A stretch of DNA of 64,000 nt from Acidobacteriota bacterium (GTDB taxonomy: Bacteria > Acidobacteriota > Terriglobia > Bryobacterales > Bryobacteraceae). The notes beneath the pieces are model-generated. The model had not been told where the DNA came from. It did no database searches and saw only the letters and a list, made by a program, of their open reading frames with translations. Each line of letters opens with the position of its first letter. The stretch's first letter is position 1. The position numbers and the translations under genes were made by a program. Below, piece after piece: positions 34,222 through 43,088 of the stretch. The DNA is taken from contig JAPKYX010000200.1 of the NCBI GenBank assembly GCA_026394075.1, forward strand, positions 1-64,000, written 5' to 3'.

Positions 34222-35361
34222 CTATTCAACCGCGCGTGGCGCGTTGTAACCGGTCTTGGCCACAATCGTATACTTCATCGGCTTGCCCTTCTCGTCCGTG
34301 ATGCGGAGGGGCTGCCCGTCGGGGGCCACCAGTTCCACTTTCAGCTTGCGGAACTTGCCGTCACGCTCCGTATTGGTGGGCTGGAAGCCAATTGAGTACT
34401 GATTGCGCAGGGCCTCGTGGATGGCACCAAAAATGCCGCGGTACTCGCCGGCAAAGCGGGGGAAAAACGACTGGCCACCGGTCTCCTTGGAGAACGTACG
34501 CAACTGGTTGTCCGCCTGCAGGAAGTCCAGGCGCGCAATGGAACCCATCATGCCGCGGGCATCCATGATCTCGCGGATGTACTGCATGATGCCGATTGAA
34601 TAAATGGGCACGCCGGCCGTTTGCAACTGCCGCCGGGTCTTGTCGAAAGTGAGCTTCGAGAACGTGTCGATACCGCTGGCGATCACGACAATGGCTTTGC
34701 GCCCTTCAATTTCCGACATCCGGTCTGCCGTATCGGTGAGGGCATCATAAAGATTCGATTCGGAGTACGCCGCAATGCGCAGCCGCTGCATTGCTTCCAT
34801 GGCTTTGCGCTTGTCGGTTGAGAAATCGGACAAAATCTCCGGCCGCAGATCATAGGCCACCACGGCCACGTAATCTTCGGGCTTCAATGTTTCCAGGAAG
34901 CCGTAGGAGGCCTGCAGCGTCTCCATCCAACCATAGGTCCAGTAGCCCTGGAACAGGTTCGAGAACTCGATCACCATGGCCACCGTCATCGGCGCTTCGC
35001 CCATGCCGAAGTTCGAGATCTGTTGCGGCACGTTGTCTTCGAGAATCCGGAAGTTGCCCTTGGGGATGCCAGGAATGAAGCGGCCCTTGTTGTCGAGCAC
35101 GGCCACATCCACGGTCACGGTGGTGACGTCGCTCTTAAAGGTGGGCAGATCGGCGGGCAGATCCTTCTTCTGGAGCTTGGAAGGGATCTTGGCCTGCTCC
35201 GGTTCCGGTTGCGGTGAGTCTTTCTTGCGGGGCCGGGCCACGGTCTCCGAAGACTCTTTCTTCGGGCCACCCTGCGCCCATCCAGCCGTCGGCATAACGC
35301 CTACCAGACATGCCGCAAGCACACCGCCCGCGCAAAGAACCAGCAACGCCCTGGACTTCAT
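34222..35361 (-). CDS. VWFA-related protein (TIGR03436-type)
   Basis: A 379-residue exported protein. Signal peptide SRALLVLCAGGVLAACLVGVMPTAGWAQ; a charged Lys/Glu/Pro-rich linker; then FKSDVTTVTVDVAVLDNKGRFIPGIPKGNFRILEDNVPQQI, the acidobacterial VWFA-related N-region; then an A domain (TVAMVIEFSNL..., YVAVVAYDLRPEIL, SNLYDALTDT, KAIVVIASGID). The MIDAS DxSxS reads ExSNL, so metal binding may be lost or altered. The C-terminus ends NQYSIGFQPTN...FRKLKVELVAPDG, as in the family. ATG 35361 has AGGG upstream; GTG 35367 is an alternative. Role unknown. Confidence 0.8.
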   Translation of the reverse strand: MKSRALLVLCAGGVLAACLVGVMPTAGWAQGGPKKESSETVARPRKKDSPQPEPEQAKIPSKLQKKDLPADLPTFKSDVTTVTVDVAVLDNKGRFIPGIPKGNFRILEDNVPQQISNFGMGEAPMTVAMVIEFSNLFQGYWTYGWMETLQASYGFLETLKPEDYVAVVAYDLRPEILSDFSTDKRKAMEAMQRLRIAAYSESNLYDALTDTADRMSEIEGRKAIVVIASGIDTFSKLTFDKTRRQLQTAGVPIYSIGIMQYIREIMDARGMMGSIARLDFLQADNQLRTFSKETGGQSFFPRFAGEYRGIFGAIHEALRNQYSIGFQPTNTERDGKFRKLKVELVAPDGQPLRITDEKGKPMKYTIVAKTGYNAPRAVE

Positions 35362-35486
35362 AATCACCCTAATCTATCAGACGCCCGACGGGGCGGCAGC
35401 GGTTGCAAGCTGAGGCGGGAAAAAAGCATAGTCCGGGACCATGCCCATAAAAGCCGTCAGTGCTTCAAACCACCGCCGAAGCCGTA

Positions 35487-35627
35487 CCGAGCCGCGACCA
35501 GCAGGAGCGGTCTGCCGAACCCTTCCCGCAGCCTCCGAGGGAGGACGTGAATAACTGAGGGAGGGAGTTGGGGCTAGATAGGCTTTGGGGGAAAGAGAGC
35601 AGCCCGCTCCTGCTGGTCGCGCCTCGG
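35487..35627. repeat. Intergenic inverted-repeat element, copy B
   Basis: Arms of about 29 bases at 35487-35515 and 35599-35627 with two mismatches, core GAGCCGCGACCAGCAGGAG. The 83-base centre is unlike that of copies C and D. The element lies in the 358-base gap between the VWFA and rhomboid genes; apart from it I see nothing in the gap. Confidence 0.7.
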
Positions 35628-35719
35628 AATGGCGGCGGCCTTAGTTTGAGGCACTTGCGAGATTTGTGGGCCTTTGGGCGGCCGCCAGTGGCCGCGATCT
35701 GCCGGGCTGGGCCAGCCGC

Positions 35720-36481
35720 CTAGTCGTCGCGGTGCTTGCGCAGGTAGACCTCAAACTTCCGCTTCGCGCGTTGGAGCTTGTAATCCTTGTACCATTGCTC
35801 GGCTTGCGCCCACAGGCCGGGCCCGCGGCGGCGCGCCGGAGCCACCTTGGCGGCTCCCAGGCGGAAATAGCCGAAGCCGAACAGCATGCCGCCCAAGTGA
35901 GCCACGTGGCTGACGCCGGACCCGCCCGCGCCAAAGGTGGACAAAAACGCAATGCCGCCCAGGATCATGACGAAGTATTTGGCCGGAATGGGGAACAGAA
36001 AGCTGAACAGGATCGGCCGTTCGGGATACATCATGCCGAAGGCCAACAGCAGGCCGTAGATGGCACCGGACGCGCCAATGGTGGCTTGGCGGGGGTCGCC
36101 AAATAGGTAGTTGGCCACGATGACGCACAAACCAGCGCCCACGCCGCACAGGAAGTAATAGCGAAGAAAACGCTCCGTGCCCCATTGGCGTTCCAGGTCC
36201 GCTCCAAACATGTATAGCGTCAACATGTTCAGCAGAATGTGCCAGAAGCCCAGGGGATCGTGCAAGAAGAGGTAGGTAAAAACCCGCCAAACTTCCAGCC
36301 CCTCCACCGCCCTTTGGGGAATCAGCGTCAGCCACCGGAACCCGGCACCCACGCCCATTTGCGTGGCGATGAAGTAGACCACAAACAGCGCAGTGTTGAT
36401 GACCATCAACCACTTCACCCCGGGCGGCAGCGAGCCCGAGGAAAATCCACGCGGAGCATAGGACCGGCTAGAAAATGCCAT
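35720..36481 (-). CDS. Rhomboid-family intramembrane serine protease
   Basis: A 253-residue protein with six membrane segments. Catalytic motifs are in place: His81/Asn85 in HILLNMLTLYMFG, Ser138 in GASGAIYG and His195 in SHVAHLGGMLFGFGY. A basic, Tyr/Lys-rich C-terminal tail of about 45 residues (RRRGPGLWAQAEQWYKDYKLQRAKRKFEVYL, here abbreviated across its length) is cytoplasmic. The enzyme cleaves membrane-embedded substrates, which are not identifiable here. It is the only gene in its transcription unit. Confidence 0.9.
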   Translation of the reverse strand: MAFSSRSYAPRGFSSGSLPPGVKWLMVINTALFVVYFIATQMGVGAGFRWLTLIPQRAVEGLEVWRVFTYLFLHDPLGFWHILLNMLTLYMFGADLERQWGTERFLRYYFLCGVGAGLCVIVANYLFGDPRQATIGASGAIYGLLLAFGMMYPERPILFSFLFPIPAKYFVMILGGIAFLSTFGAGGSGVSHVAHLGGMLFGFGYFRLGAAKVAPARRRGPGLWAQAEQWYKDYKLQRAKRKFEVYLRKHRDD

Positions 36482-36689
36482 AAGCAGCGGATCGAAATTT
36501 CAGGATAACAGAGGCCGCTTTTCGAACCCTATTCTTCTGATTGATAGAGAGCCGCGGTGGGCGGAGAGTTCCCCGCCCGCCACCCGCCGCACACAAGGAA
36601 AAGGGCGGCCAAGTATTCCCGGGAGGAGCGGGAATGCGGCATCCGGCACCACCCTAGATTTCGCTGGGGTGGGCAAACTTGAGATCGGT

Positions 36690-37037
36690 TTAGCGCAACC
36701 GTCCACGACGGTCAAGACGCACGGGTATGGCCACCATCCGGCGGTCCACCATCGGGAGTCCATTCAGCAGGAACGACCGCGCAGACAGCCGCTGCGCACC
36801 GGACGCTCTGGCCACTTCACCGGCCACCCAATGGAAGGCCGCAGCCAGCATCGCCCACACCATCCAGCTGGAGAACAGCCCTTCTTCGACGGCAAACGAC
36901 TGTGTCCAGCCCAAACCGGCAGTCAGACTCCAGAGCGCCATCGCGCCAGCCAGGAAGGAAACACCATTGGCGCCCAACTCCGTCAGCGCCGCCATTTCCT
37001 CCGAAGCGGCCCGAAATCCAACCGGAATCCATCTCAT
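36690..37037 (-). CDS. Hypothetical small membrane protein
   Basis: A 115-residue protein starting at ATG 37037, with AGGGAG about 10 bases upstream. Two hydrophobic segments (GVSFLAGAMALWSLTAGLG and WMVWAMLAAAFHWVAGEVA) suggest membrane insertion, and the tail is basic (VDRRMVAIPVRLDRRGRLR). The frame extends to 37103 but the extra part looks non-coding. I do not recognise a family, and the opposite strand also has an open frame, so coding status is only probable. Confidence 0.45.
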   Translation of the reverse strand: MRWIPVGFRAASEEMAALTELGANGVSFLAGAMALWSLTAGLGWTQSFAVEEGLFSSWMVWAMLAAAFHWVAGEVARASGAQRLSARSFLLNGLPMVDRRMVAIPVRLDRRGRLR

Positions 37038-37204
37038 TGCTTGATTACTCCCTACAGCTGAATAGACGATCCGGTGCCGGCAAAAGTTGCGGAATTCGTT
37101 CACCCGTCCGTCATCTCCAACAGCGCAAAACAGTTCGGGCCGCGCACCAGAATTTCTGGCGGCGGCCCGAATAAGCTTGACTGAGATCAGCTTCGTTTTG
37201 TGTA

Positions 37205-38101
37205 CTACTTGCGCGGTTCGCGGACCTTGGGGGTAACCAGATAACCGACAATCTTGTCCTTGCCCACTTCGTTCACGATGATCTCGTAGGGTTGGCGCGC
37301 GCCGGCCACCAGGAACTGCACCGGCTCGTTGATCGTCTTGTCCTTCTTTTCCGAAGTCTTGTCGTCCGCCACCACTTCGATGGTGTAGCGATTCTTCTTG
37401 GCGTCGGCCCGCTTCAGCAGGATGGTGATGTCACCCACGCGCTGCGGAGCCTTCGTTTTGCCCAGGTTGAACTCAAAGTAGTTGCGGTCGTTCAAAGCCT
37501 TCAGCTTGGCCAACTCCGATGAATTGGTAGCCACCAGGCCGCTGGTGATGCCCAGGTCGCCGGTGACACGCTTCAGGTCGGCGACGGTCTTTTCCAGATC
37601 CTGCCGCGTGGCATCCACTTTGGCGTCCACCTTGCCGGTCTCGGTCTTGATCGACTCGCCCAGGCTCTTCTCGGTGGCGGCCACGTTGGCCTTCACGTTC
37701 GAGAACTCCTGCGCCACCATCTGCTTCTGCTTCTCCTGCTCAGTGGAGAGCTTGGCGGCCAGCTCTTCGGCGCGCTTGGTGGCATCAATCTTGGCTTGCC
37801 CGGCGGCCATATTGGCCTGGCGCTTGGCCACTTCCAGCTGATCGCCCAGCGATTCCACCGTGCGGCGCTGCGCTTGCGCACTGACGGCCGCAGCTTCACG
37901 CACGCTGGCCACATCGCGGGAGGCGGCTTCGCGCAGCTTGGAGACATCCGTCCGCACATCTTCCAGCCGGAAGTACAAAAACAGATTCGCGGCCAGCAAC
38001 GCAATAACGGCACCGATCAGCACCGCGACTTTGGTTGACGTGCCAGCTCCGCCGTCTTGCGCGGCATAGGGGTATTGGGGGGGGTATCCCGGGTCACTCA
38101 T
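37205..38101 (-). CDS. Membrane-anchored coiled-coil protein
   Basis: A 298-residue protein: Tyr/Pro-rich N-terminus (DPGYPPQYPYAAQ), one transmembrane segment (VAVLIGAVIALLAANLFLYF, residues 25-44), a long coiled coil (about 45-190, rich in Ala, Glu, Lys, Gln heptads) and a C-terminal beta-rich domain (FEFNLGKTKAPQRVGDITILLKRADAKKNRYTIEVVADD..., NEVGKDKIVGYLVTPK). The C-terminal domain probably faces the periplasm. The fold of the tail is conserved-looking in acidobacterial proteins, but I cannot name it. Function unknown. Confidence 0.65.
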   Translation of the reverse strand: MSDPGYPPQYPYAAQDGGAGTSTKVAVLIGAVIALLAANLFLYFRLEDVRTDVSKLREAASRDVASVREAAAVSAQAQRRTVESLGDQLEVAKRQANMAAGQAKIDATKRAEELAAKLSTEQEKQKQMVAQEFSNVKANVAATEKSLGESIKTETGKVDAKVDATRQDLEKTVADLKRVTGDLGITSGLVATNSSELAKLKALNDRNYFEFNLGKTKAPQRVGDITILLKRADAKKNRYTIEVVADDKTSEKKDKTINEPVQFLVAGARQPYEIIVNEVGKDKIVGYLVTPKVREPRK

Positions 38102-38224
38102 GGTTGGTTAATCCTCCTTCATATCTTAGCGTTACCAGCGATGCTGGCGCATAAGATCGTTGCGTTGAAAGACGCCGCAGGGCTGTGTCCGGTTTCACTT
38201 TCAAGCAAATCAGAGCAGTGGCTT

Positions 38225-38839
38225 TTACCCTTGCTCAGCTGTCCGAGGCCGGGTGAACGGCAGCAATTCCTGCTTCGGCACGCCCGGCTCAAAGCAACGG
38301 CGGCACCGCGCCTCGTAGGCGCCCATGGCACCAACGACAATCAGGTCTCCCGAATCCACCAGCCGCTGCGTGTGCTTGGCCGGGTTGCCGCAGCGCATGC
38401 AGATGGCTAGCGTCTTGGTGATCGATTCGGCCAGACACAGCAACTCCGGAATCGGCGCAAACGGCCGCCCCATGTAGTCGGTGTCGAGGCCCGCAATCAG
38501 CACCTGCTTGCCGGAATCGGCCAACTGGCTGGCCACCGCCACCAGGCCTTCGCCCAGAAAGTTGGCTTCATCAATACCCACCACTTGCGTGCGCCAATCT
38601 AGGCGCTGCAGAATCTCGGCCGCGCTACCCACCACTTCACTTTTCAAGCGGGCATCGGAGTGCGAAACAATCTCGTCTTTCGAGTACCGGTCGTCCAGTT
38701 GCGGCTTAAAGACCTCGACGCGCTTGCGAGCAATCTTGGCGCGACGCAGGCGGCGGATCAGCTCTTCACTCTTGCCCGAGAACATAGGCCCGCACACCAC
38801 CTCGATCCAGCCCATGGACCCGTGCATTACTTCCATCAT
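38225..38839 (-). CDS. tdk: Thymidine kinase
   Basis: A 204-residue type II thymidine kinase, which phosphorylates thymidine with ATP in the salvage pathway. Walker A is GPMFSGKSEEL near residue 17, followed by the DDRYSKDEIVSHSDARL lasso-side segment, DEANFLG (Walker B-like), GLDTDYMGRPF and a structural zinc site CxxC...CxxC (CMRCG and CRRCF). Its ATG directly follows the last base of the rfbD gene stop, so the two are co-transcribed. Confidence 0.95.
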   Translation of the reverse strand: MMEVMHGSMGWIEVVCGPMFSGKSEELIRRLRRAKIARKRVEVFKPQLDDRYSKDEIVSHSDARLKSEVVGSAAEILQRLDWRTQVVGIDEANFLGEGLVAVASQLADSGKQVLIAGLDTDYMGRPFAPIPELLCLAESITKTLAICMRCGNPAKHTQRLVDSGDLIVVGAMGAYEARCRRCFEPGVPKQELLPFTRPRTAEQG

Positions 38840-39712
38840 CTAGCGCAACTCCAGATACCGGCGCACACACGTCTCCAGATCCGGCATCGGAGCAATGCCC
38901 GCCGCCGCCGCCACGCCGTTGGCCAGCGCTGAATACTTGGGCCGCTTCGCCGCCGTGCGGTACTCGCGCTCGTTGGTCGCTTTCAACACCGGGTCCAACC
39001 CGGCGCAGCGGAAGATCAACCGCGCATAGTCATACCAGGAGAGCGCCACTTCCCCGCCCCCATGCACGACGCCCGTGACGCCCCGCTCCACCAGATCCGC
39101 CGTCAGGCGCGCCAGTTCCGGAGCATACGTGGGCGAAGCGACGTGATCTTCCACCACGCGGATCGGCTGATTGGAGGTCTGCTGTTGACCGGCCAGGCGC
39201 AGCATCATCTCGACAAAGTTGCCCCGCGCGGTGTGGCGTCCCGCGGGCCCAAAGACGCCGCAGGTGCGCACCACCAGATTGCGGTCCTCATAGGCGCGGG
39301 CGTAGAACTCACCCGCCAGCTTCGAGACGCCATAGGCGCTCAACGGATGCGGAGCGTCGGTTTCCAGGTACGCACGGCCGGCCGTGCCATCAAAGACATA
39401 GTCGGTCGAAAAATGCACCAATTGCGCGTCCGCCTGGCGGCAGGCCACCGCCAGATTCCGCACGGCCAAGCCGTTCACCATATAGGCCGCCAGCGGCTCA
39501 CTTTCCGCCACATCCACTTGGTTATAGGCGGCCGCGTTCAGCACCACATCGGGTTCAGCGGCAGCCAGGCACTCCTCAACGGCAACCGGATCAGTGATGT
39601 TCAGGGCGCGGCGGTCAAACCCGGTTACCGTCCAGCCGCGCGCCGTAAATTCGCGGACAAGTTCGGTACCCAGTTGCCCGGCGCGTCCAATGATGACAGC
39701 GTGTTTTGGCAT
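38840..39712 (-). CDS. rfbD: dTDP-4-dehydrorhamnose reductase
   Basis: A 290-residue short-chain-type reductase for the last step of dTDP-L-rhamnose synthesis. The N-terminal nucleotide-binding motif is IIGRAGQLGTEL, then NAAAYNQVDVAESEP, STDYVFDGTAG, and the catalytic YGVSKLAGE (Tyr-x3-Lys). The C-terminal part has HGGGEVALSWYDYARLIF and RPKYSAL. ATG 39712 is preferred over 39742. The other rhamnose genes are not in the window. Immediately upstream of tdk on the same strand. Confidence 0.9.
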   Translation of the reverse strand: MPKHAVIIGRAGQLGTELVREFTARGWTVTGFDRRALNITDPVAVEECLAAAEPDVVLNAAAYNQVDVAESEPLAAYMVNGLAVRNLAVACRQADAQLVHFSTDYVFDGTAGRAYLETDAPHPLSAYGVSKLAGEFYARAYEDRNLVVRTCGVFGPAGRHTARGNFVEMMLRLAGQQQTSNQPIRVVEDHVASPTYAPELARLTADLVERGVTGVVHGGGEVALSWYDYARLIFRCAGLDPVLKATNEREYRTAAKRPKYSALANGVAAAAGIAPMPDLETCVRRYLELR

Positions 39713-39788
39713 ATAGGCGAAAAGGCCAGAATACCGCACCACCGGCTTGGAACCACGGGCTCCGGCCGTGATGACGGCGCGGCCGCGC

Positions 39789-40631
39789 CTAGTGCGTCAT
39801 CGAATAGATGGCGAAGTTGACGCCCAGACGGATGCCCAGGGCCGCTAGCGGCTCCGGATAGCTGGCATCGTCGGCCCACTCCCAGGCATCGCCGACATCG
39901 TTGTTGAACAGCATGGCCACCATCAGCCGGTTCTGGTCATCGTAGATGCCCCGCCAGTGCGCCTCGGAGCCATCGTTGCGATACCAGGTGCCGCGCCGCA
40001 GGCCCCACTGCCCCGGTATCAGCTTGCGTTCCGTGATCGTGTAGACCGTCCGCGTAATGGGATCTTCGGCCGGTATCTCGACAATCTGCCGGTCCGGAAA
40101 GACGCGCGACATGCTCTGCATAAACTGGTCCCATTCCGGGGTACCCCAAAAGTCATCCAGCATCAGAAAGCCGCCGCGCAGCAGGTATTCGCGCAGTTTG
40201 GCCGCCTGCGCATCCGTCAACAGCCAGTCGCCCATCTCGCCCGCAAACAGGAACGGGTAGTTGTAGACATCGTCGTCATCATCCAGATTCACGGGCTGCT
40301 CAACGGACCGCACGTGGATGCGGGTTAAGCGGCGCAGCGCCATGGAAAAGGACCGGTCCGCCCGCGGGTAGTCCTGGGTCCAACTGGTCCCGCCTTCGCG
40401 CCAGTCCCGGCGGTTGCGCCAGCGGCCAAAGCGGGCATTGGGATGGGGCGGATACATTAGCCGGCCAAAGACCCACTCCGTCTTCTCCGCGTAGTCCGCC
40501 GGCAGCGCGACGTTGTCGTAAGGCTCCATGCTTTCCAGCACGCGGAACGGCCGTTGCGCGTAGAGCATCGCAAGGCCCAACAGGCCTAGCAGACTGACGA
40601 GAATCAAGCGGCGGCCGGGGAGCGCCCTCAT
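39789..40631 (-). CDS. DUF4159 domain protein, exported
   Basis: A 280-residue protein with a signal peptide (LILVSLLGLLGLAMLYAQ) and the DUF4159 pattern: FVFGRLMYP-like opening (EWVFGRLMYPPHPNARFG), TSWTQDYPRADRSFSMALRRLT, LLRGGFLMLDDFWGTPEWDQFM and DDQNRLMVAMLFNNDVGDAWEW. The fold is flavodoxin-like and its members are often found near MoxR/VWA modules, which are not adjacent here. GAGGAACC before ATG 40631 fixes the start. Function unknown. Confidence 0.85.
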   Translation of the reverse strand: MRALPGRRLILVSLLGLLGLAMLYAQRPFRVLESMEPYDNVALPADYAEKTEWVFGRLMYPPHPNARFGRWRNRRDWREGGTSWTQDYPRADRSFSMALRRLTRIHVRSVEQPVNLDDDDDVYNYPFLFAGEMGDWLLTDAQAAKLREYLLRGGFLMLDDFWGTPEWDQFMQSMSRVFPDRQIVEIPAEDPITRTVYTITERKLIPGQWGLRRGTWYRNDGSEAHWRGIYDDQNRLMVAMLFNNDVGDAWEWADDASYPEPLAALGIRLGVNFAIYSMTH

Positions 40632-40813
40632 TGGTTCCTCATGAAAACAACCCGTGCAGCGAGAATACCACCGGCGGCTCCCGCACCTTCGAGTCCCCAC
40701 CGGAACAAATCAAGATCCCGCCCGCTGTCAAGCAGTTACCTGCTGTCCCGTTGAAGCCGGCCGTGGACGAATGTATGCTCTATTCCAAATGAAGCTCACG
40801 GAATTGTGGACCA

Positions 40814-43063
40814 ATGAACAAGACTGAGCTGTGGAAACGCTGGGGCCGCCCGCTGCGTTGGCCAGTGTTGGCGGCATTGCTGGCCGTCACTGCGTGGGTG
40901 TGGCTGGCGTGGCCGGAAGTGCCGTCTCCGCCGCTGCTGCTGCTGGGCGGCGAGGAGAATGCAGCCGAGACGGACATCTCGCTGCCCGGCCAGGACAGCC
41001 AGCCCCTTCCCCTGAGCTTCGGTCCCGGTCAAGGCTTAACCGGAGCACCCGTGGCCTTCCCGGTCGCCGTCACCTTCACGCCGCCCAAGGCCAAAGGCGG
41101 CGAGCGCGTGCACGTCCAGGTGACCGGGATCACGCAGCGCGGCGTGGTCGATATCCCGATTTATGCCGGCGGCATCCTGGTCCAGGCCCTTCGCGTGGTC
41201 CGCTCCGAAGTGGCGGTACGAGGTGCCTTCCGGGGTGAGATGCTGGCCCAACCCGGCGAGCGCACGTTGCTGATCGTCGAAAACCGGTCAGACCAAGCGA
41301 TCACCGGCAACACCCTCCGCTACCGCTTGCGGTTTGGCGCAACGGACTTTTGCGGCCTTTCGCCGGACGGAGGCACCGCCGCCTCCTGTGACGAGCCCGC
41401 CAAATGGGCGCCGGTGAACATCAACGCCCATGGTGAAGCCGCCATCCACGTGGTGGCCCACGACCGTTGGTTCTGGGGCTGGCCGGACTTCCTGCCCGGT
41501 GGCCGACGCCCGGGGACATTAACGCTGGTGCGGATGGAGAAAGGCTCCACCGAAACCAGCGAGACGCAACGGACGGTCGAATGGAACTTGCCGGTCCGCG
41601 GCGTGTTCCGCCCGTTCCGCGGCTTGCTCTGGAATGCCGGGCTGATCTTTATCGGAGCCTTTACGTCGTTTCTGCTCAGCCAGAGCCTGCCGAATCTGCG
41701 CAAGCGGGAGATGTTGAAGGCCCGCATCGATGAGGTCCGCCAGAAGGTGCGTGAGGTGTCGGCCAACGTCGATCCTTTGCTCTACGTCAACCTGCGCACG
41801 GAACAGAAGCGGCTGGAAGAGGTCCGCACCGGCACGATGGTACTGCTGCCCACCTATGCCGCCGTCGCTGAGGTGCTGAATCAGCGCGTCGCCCAACTGG
41901 AGCGCCGCGTGGAGCTGGCCTACCGCCTGGACCGTCTGGTGCACCGCATGCGCTCCTGGCTGTCCGCTGACCCTCCACCCTCGCTCTACGCCCGCCTGGA
42001 TGCGCGCCAGGCCGCCACCACGGAGGCCTTGATCAAGCAGGAGCCACGCCCCTCCGATCTGGCCGTGGCGGAAGCTTGTCTGGCGGAGGGAGAGACCCTT
42101 CTTTCGATCACGCCGGAAGCCGCCGAGATGCTGAAGCGCGACCTGTTGGAACGCTTCTTGATGCTGGCCCGGGCCGTCTCGCAGCAGCCGCTTTCAGCCT
42201 GGCAGGAGCCTTTCGTCAAGGGTCTGCTGGATTGCGTCGGTGAAGCCGTGCACCCGCTGCTGGGGTCGCCGGAAGACTGTCCGCCACCCAAGGACTGCTT
42301 CGACCGCTGGATGGAAGGCGTCGGCCTGGCGCGGGCCGACATCGACCTGACGTTCGCCGAAGGGCTGCTGGAGTATGTCCGCCTCACGCCCAACGGCACC
42401 GCCGCCAGCGGGCGCCCACCGGAAGCGCTCGCCCGGCTGCAGCGGCAGTTTGCCAGCCGCAACACCCGCAACGCCATCGAGATGCAGAAGCTGATCAAGC
42501 AGATCGCCGATAGCGTGTTTGAGCAGGACATCCTGCGCGAATTAAGCCAAGCCCAGTTTCGCGTCATGCGTGACCCATGGCAGATCCGCCAGTTCCAGAC
42601 GGTCCGCTTTTGGGTCAGCCTGGTGCGCGAAGAGTGGAATGCCTCACTGGCAAAAAAGCAGATCCAGTGCGAATGGACCCTCGCCCGCGACGGGCAGGAA
42701 GTGGTGAAGGCACGCGGTTGGGAGTTTGCCCGGTATTTTCCGGATGCGGCCAAGTACACGCTGGACGTCTGCTTTTTCGCGGCCTCGGGCGAAGCCATCT
42801 GCCCCGCCGGCCAACCGGAGAACCGCCCGAACCGCGTCGCCTTTCAACCCGATGGCCGGGGCGTGGCTCGCGACAATTCCAAGAACTGGCGGGAACTGTT
42901 CTACTTCATTTCAACGCTGCTGATCCCGGTGTTATCGGTGGCGGCGACGTCCGGATCGGAAACAACCTGGTGGGGCATGCTGACGCTTGGGTTCACGGCA
43001 GATAAGATCAAAGAGTCGTTGTCTTCCCGCTCCGCGCCCGCACCCGCGGCACCCGCGAGCTAA
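40814..43063 (+). CDS. Unknown 749-residue membrane protein
   Basis: Layout: a short basic N-terminus, membrane segment 1 (VLAALLAVTAWVWLAW, about 18-33), an extracytoplasmic beta-rich part (about 35-275; VHVQVTGITQRGVVDIPIYAGGILVQALRVVRSEVAVRG), membrane segment 2 (LLWNAGLIFIGAFTSFLLSQS), a long helical cytoplasmic part (about 300-610, coiled-coil-like, LRKREMLKARIDEVRQKVREV), a beta-rich region (about 610-685; WTLARDGQEVVKARGWEFARYF) and a C-terminal hydrophobic segment (FYFISTLLIPVLSVAATS). It resembles nothing I can name. It is divergent from the DUF4159 gene and followed 25 bases later by aat. Confidence 0.6.
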   Translation: MNKTELWKRWGRPLRWPVLAALLAVTAWVWLAWPEVPSPPLLLLGGEENAAETDISLPGQDSQPLPLSFGPGQGLTGAPVAFPVAVTFTPPKAKGGERVHVQVTGITQRGVVDIPIYAGGILVQALRVVRSEVAVRGAFRGEMLAQPGERTLLIVENRSDQAITGNTLRYRLRFGATDFCGLSPDGGTAASCDEPAKWAPVNINAHGEAAIHVVAHDRWFWGWPDFLPGGRRPGTLTLVRMEKGSTETSETQRTVEWNLPVRGVFRPFRGLLWNAGLIFIGAFTSFLLSQSLPNLRKREMLKARIDEVRQKVREVSANVDPLLYVNLRTEQKRLEEVRTGTMVLLPTYAAVAEVLNQRVAQLERRVELAYRLDRLVHRMRSWLSADPPPSLYARLDARQAATTEALIKQEPRPSDLAVAEACLAEGETLLSITPEAAEMLKRDLLERFLMLARAVSQQPLSAWQEPFVKGLLDCVGEAVHPLLGSPEDCPPPKDCFDRWMEGVGLARADIDLTFAEGLLEYVRLTPNGTAASGRPPEALARLQRQFASRNTRNAIEMQKLIKQIADSVFEQDILRELSQAQFRVMRDPWQIRQFQTVRFWVSLVREEWNASLAKKQIQCEWTLARDGQEVVKARGWEFARYFPDAAKYTLDVCFFAASGEAICPAGQPENRPNRVAFQPDGRGVARDNSKNWRELFYFISTLLIPVLSVAATSGSETTWWGMLTLGFTADKIKESLSSRSAPAPAAPAS

Positions 43064-43088
43064 GCGGGACCGGGCGGCGCAATTGCCC

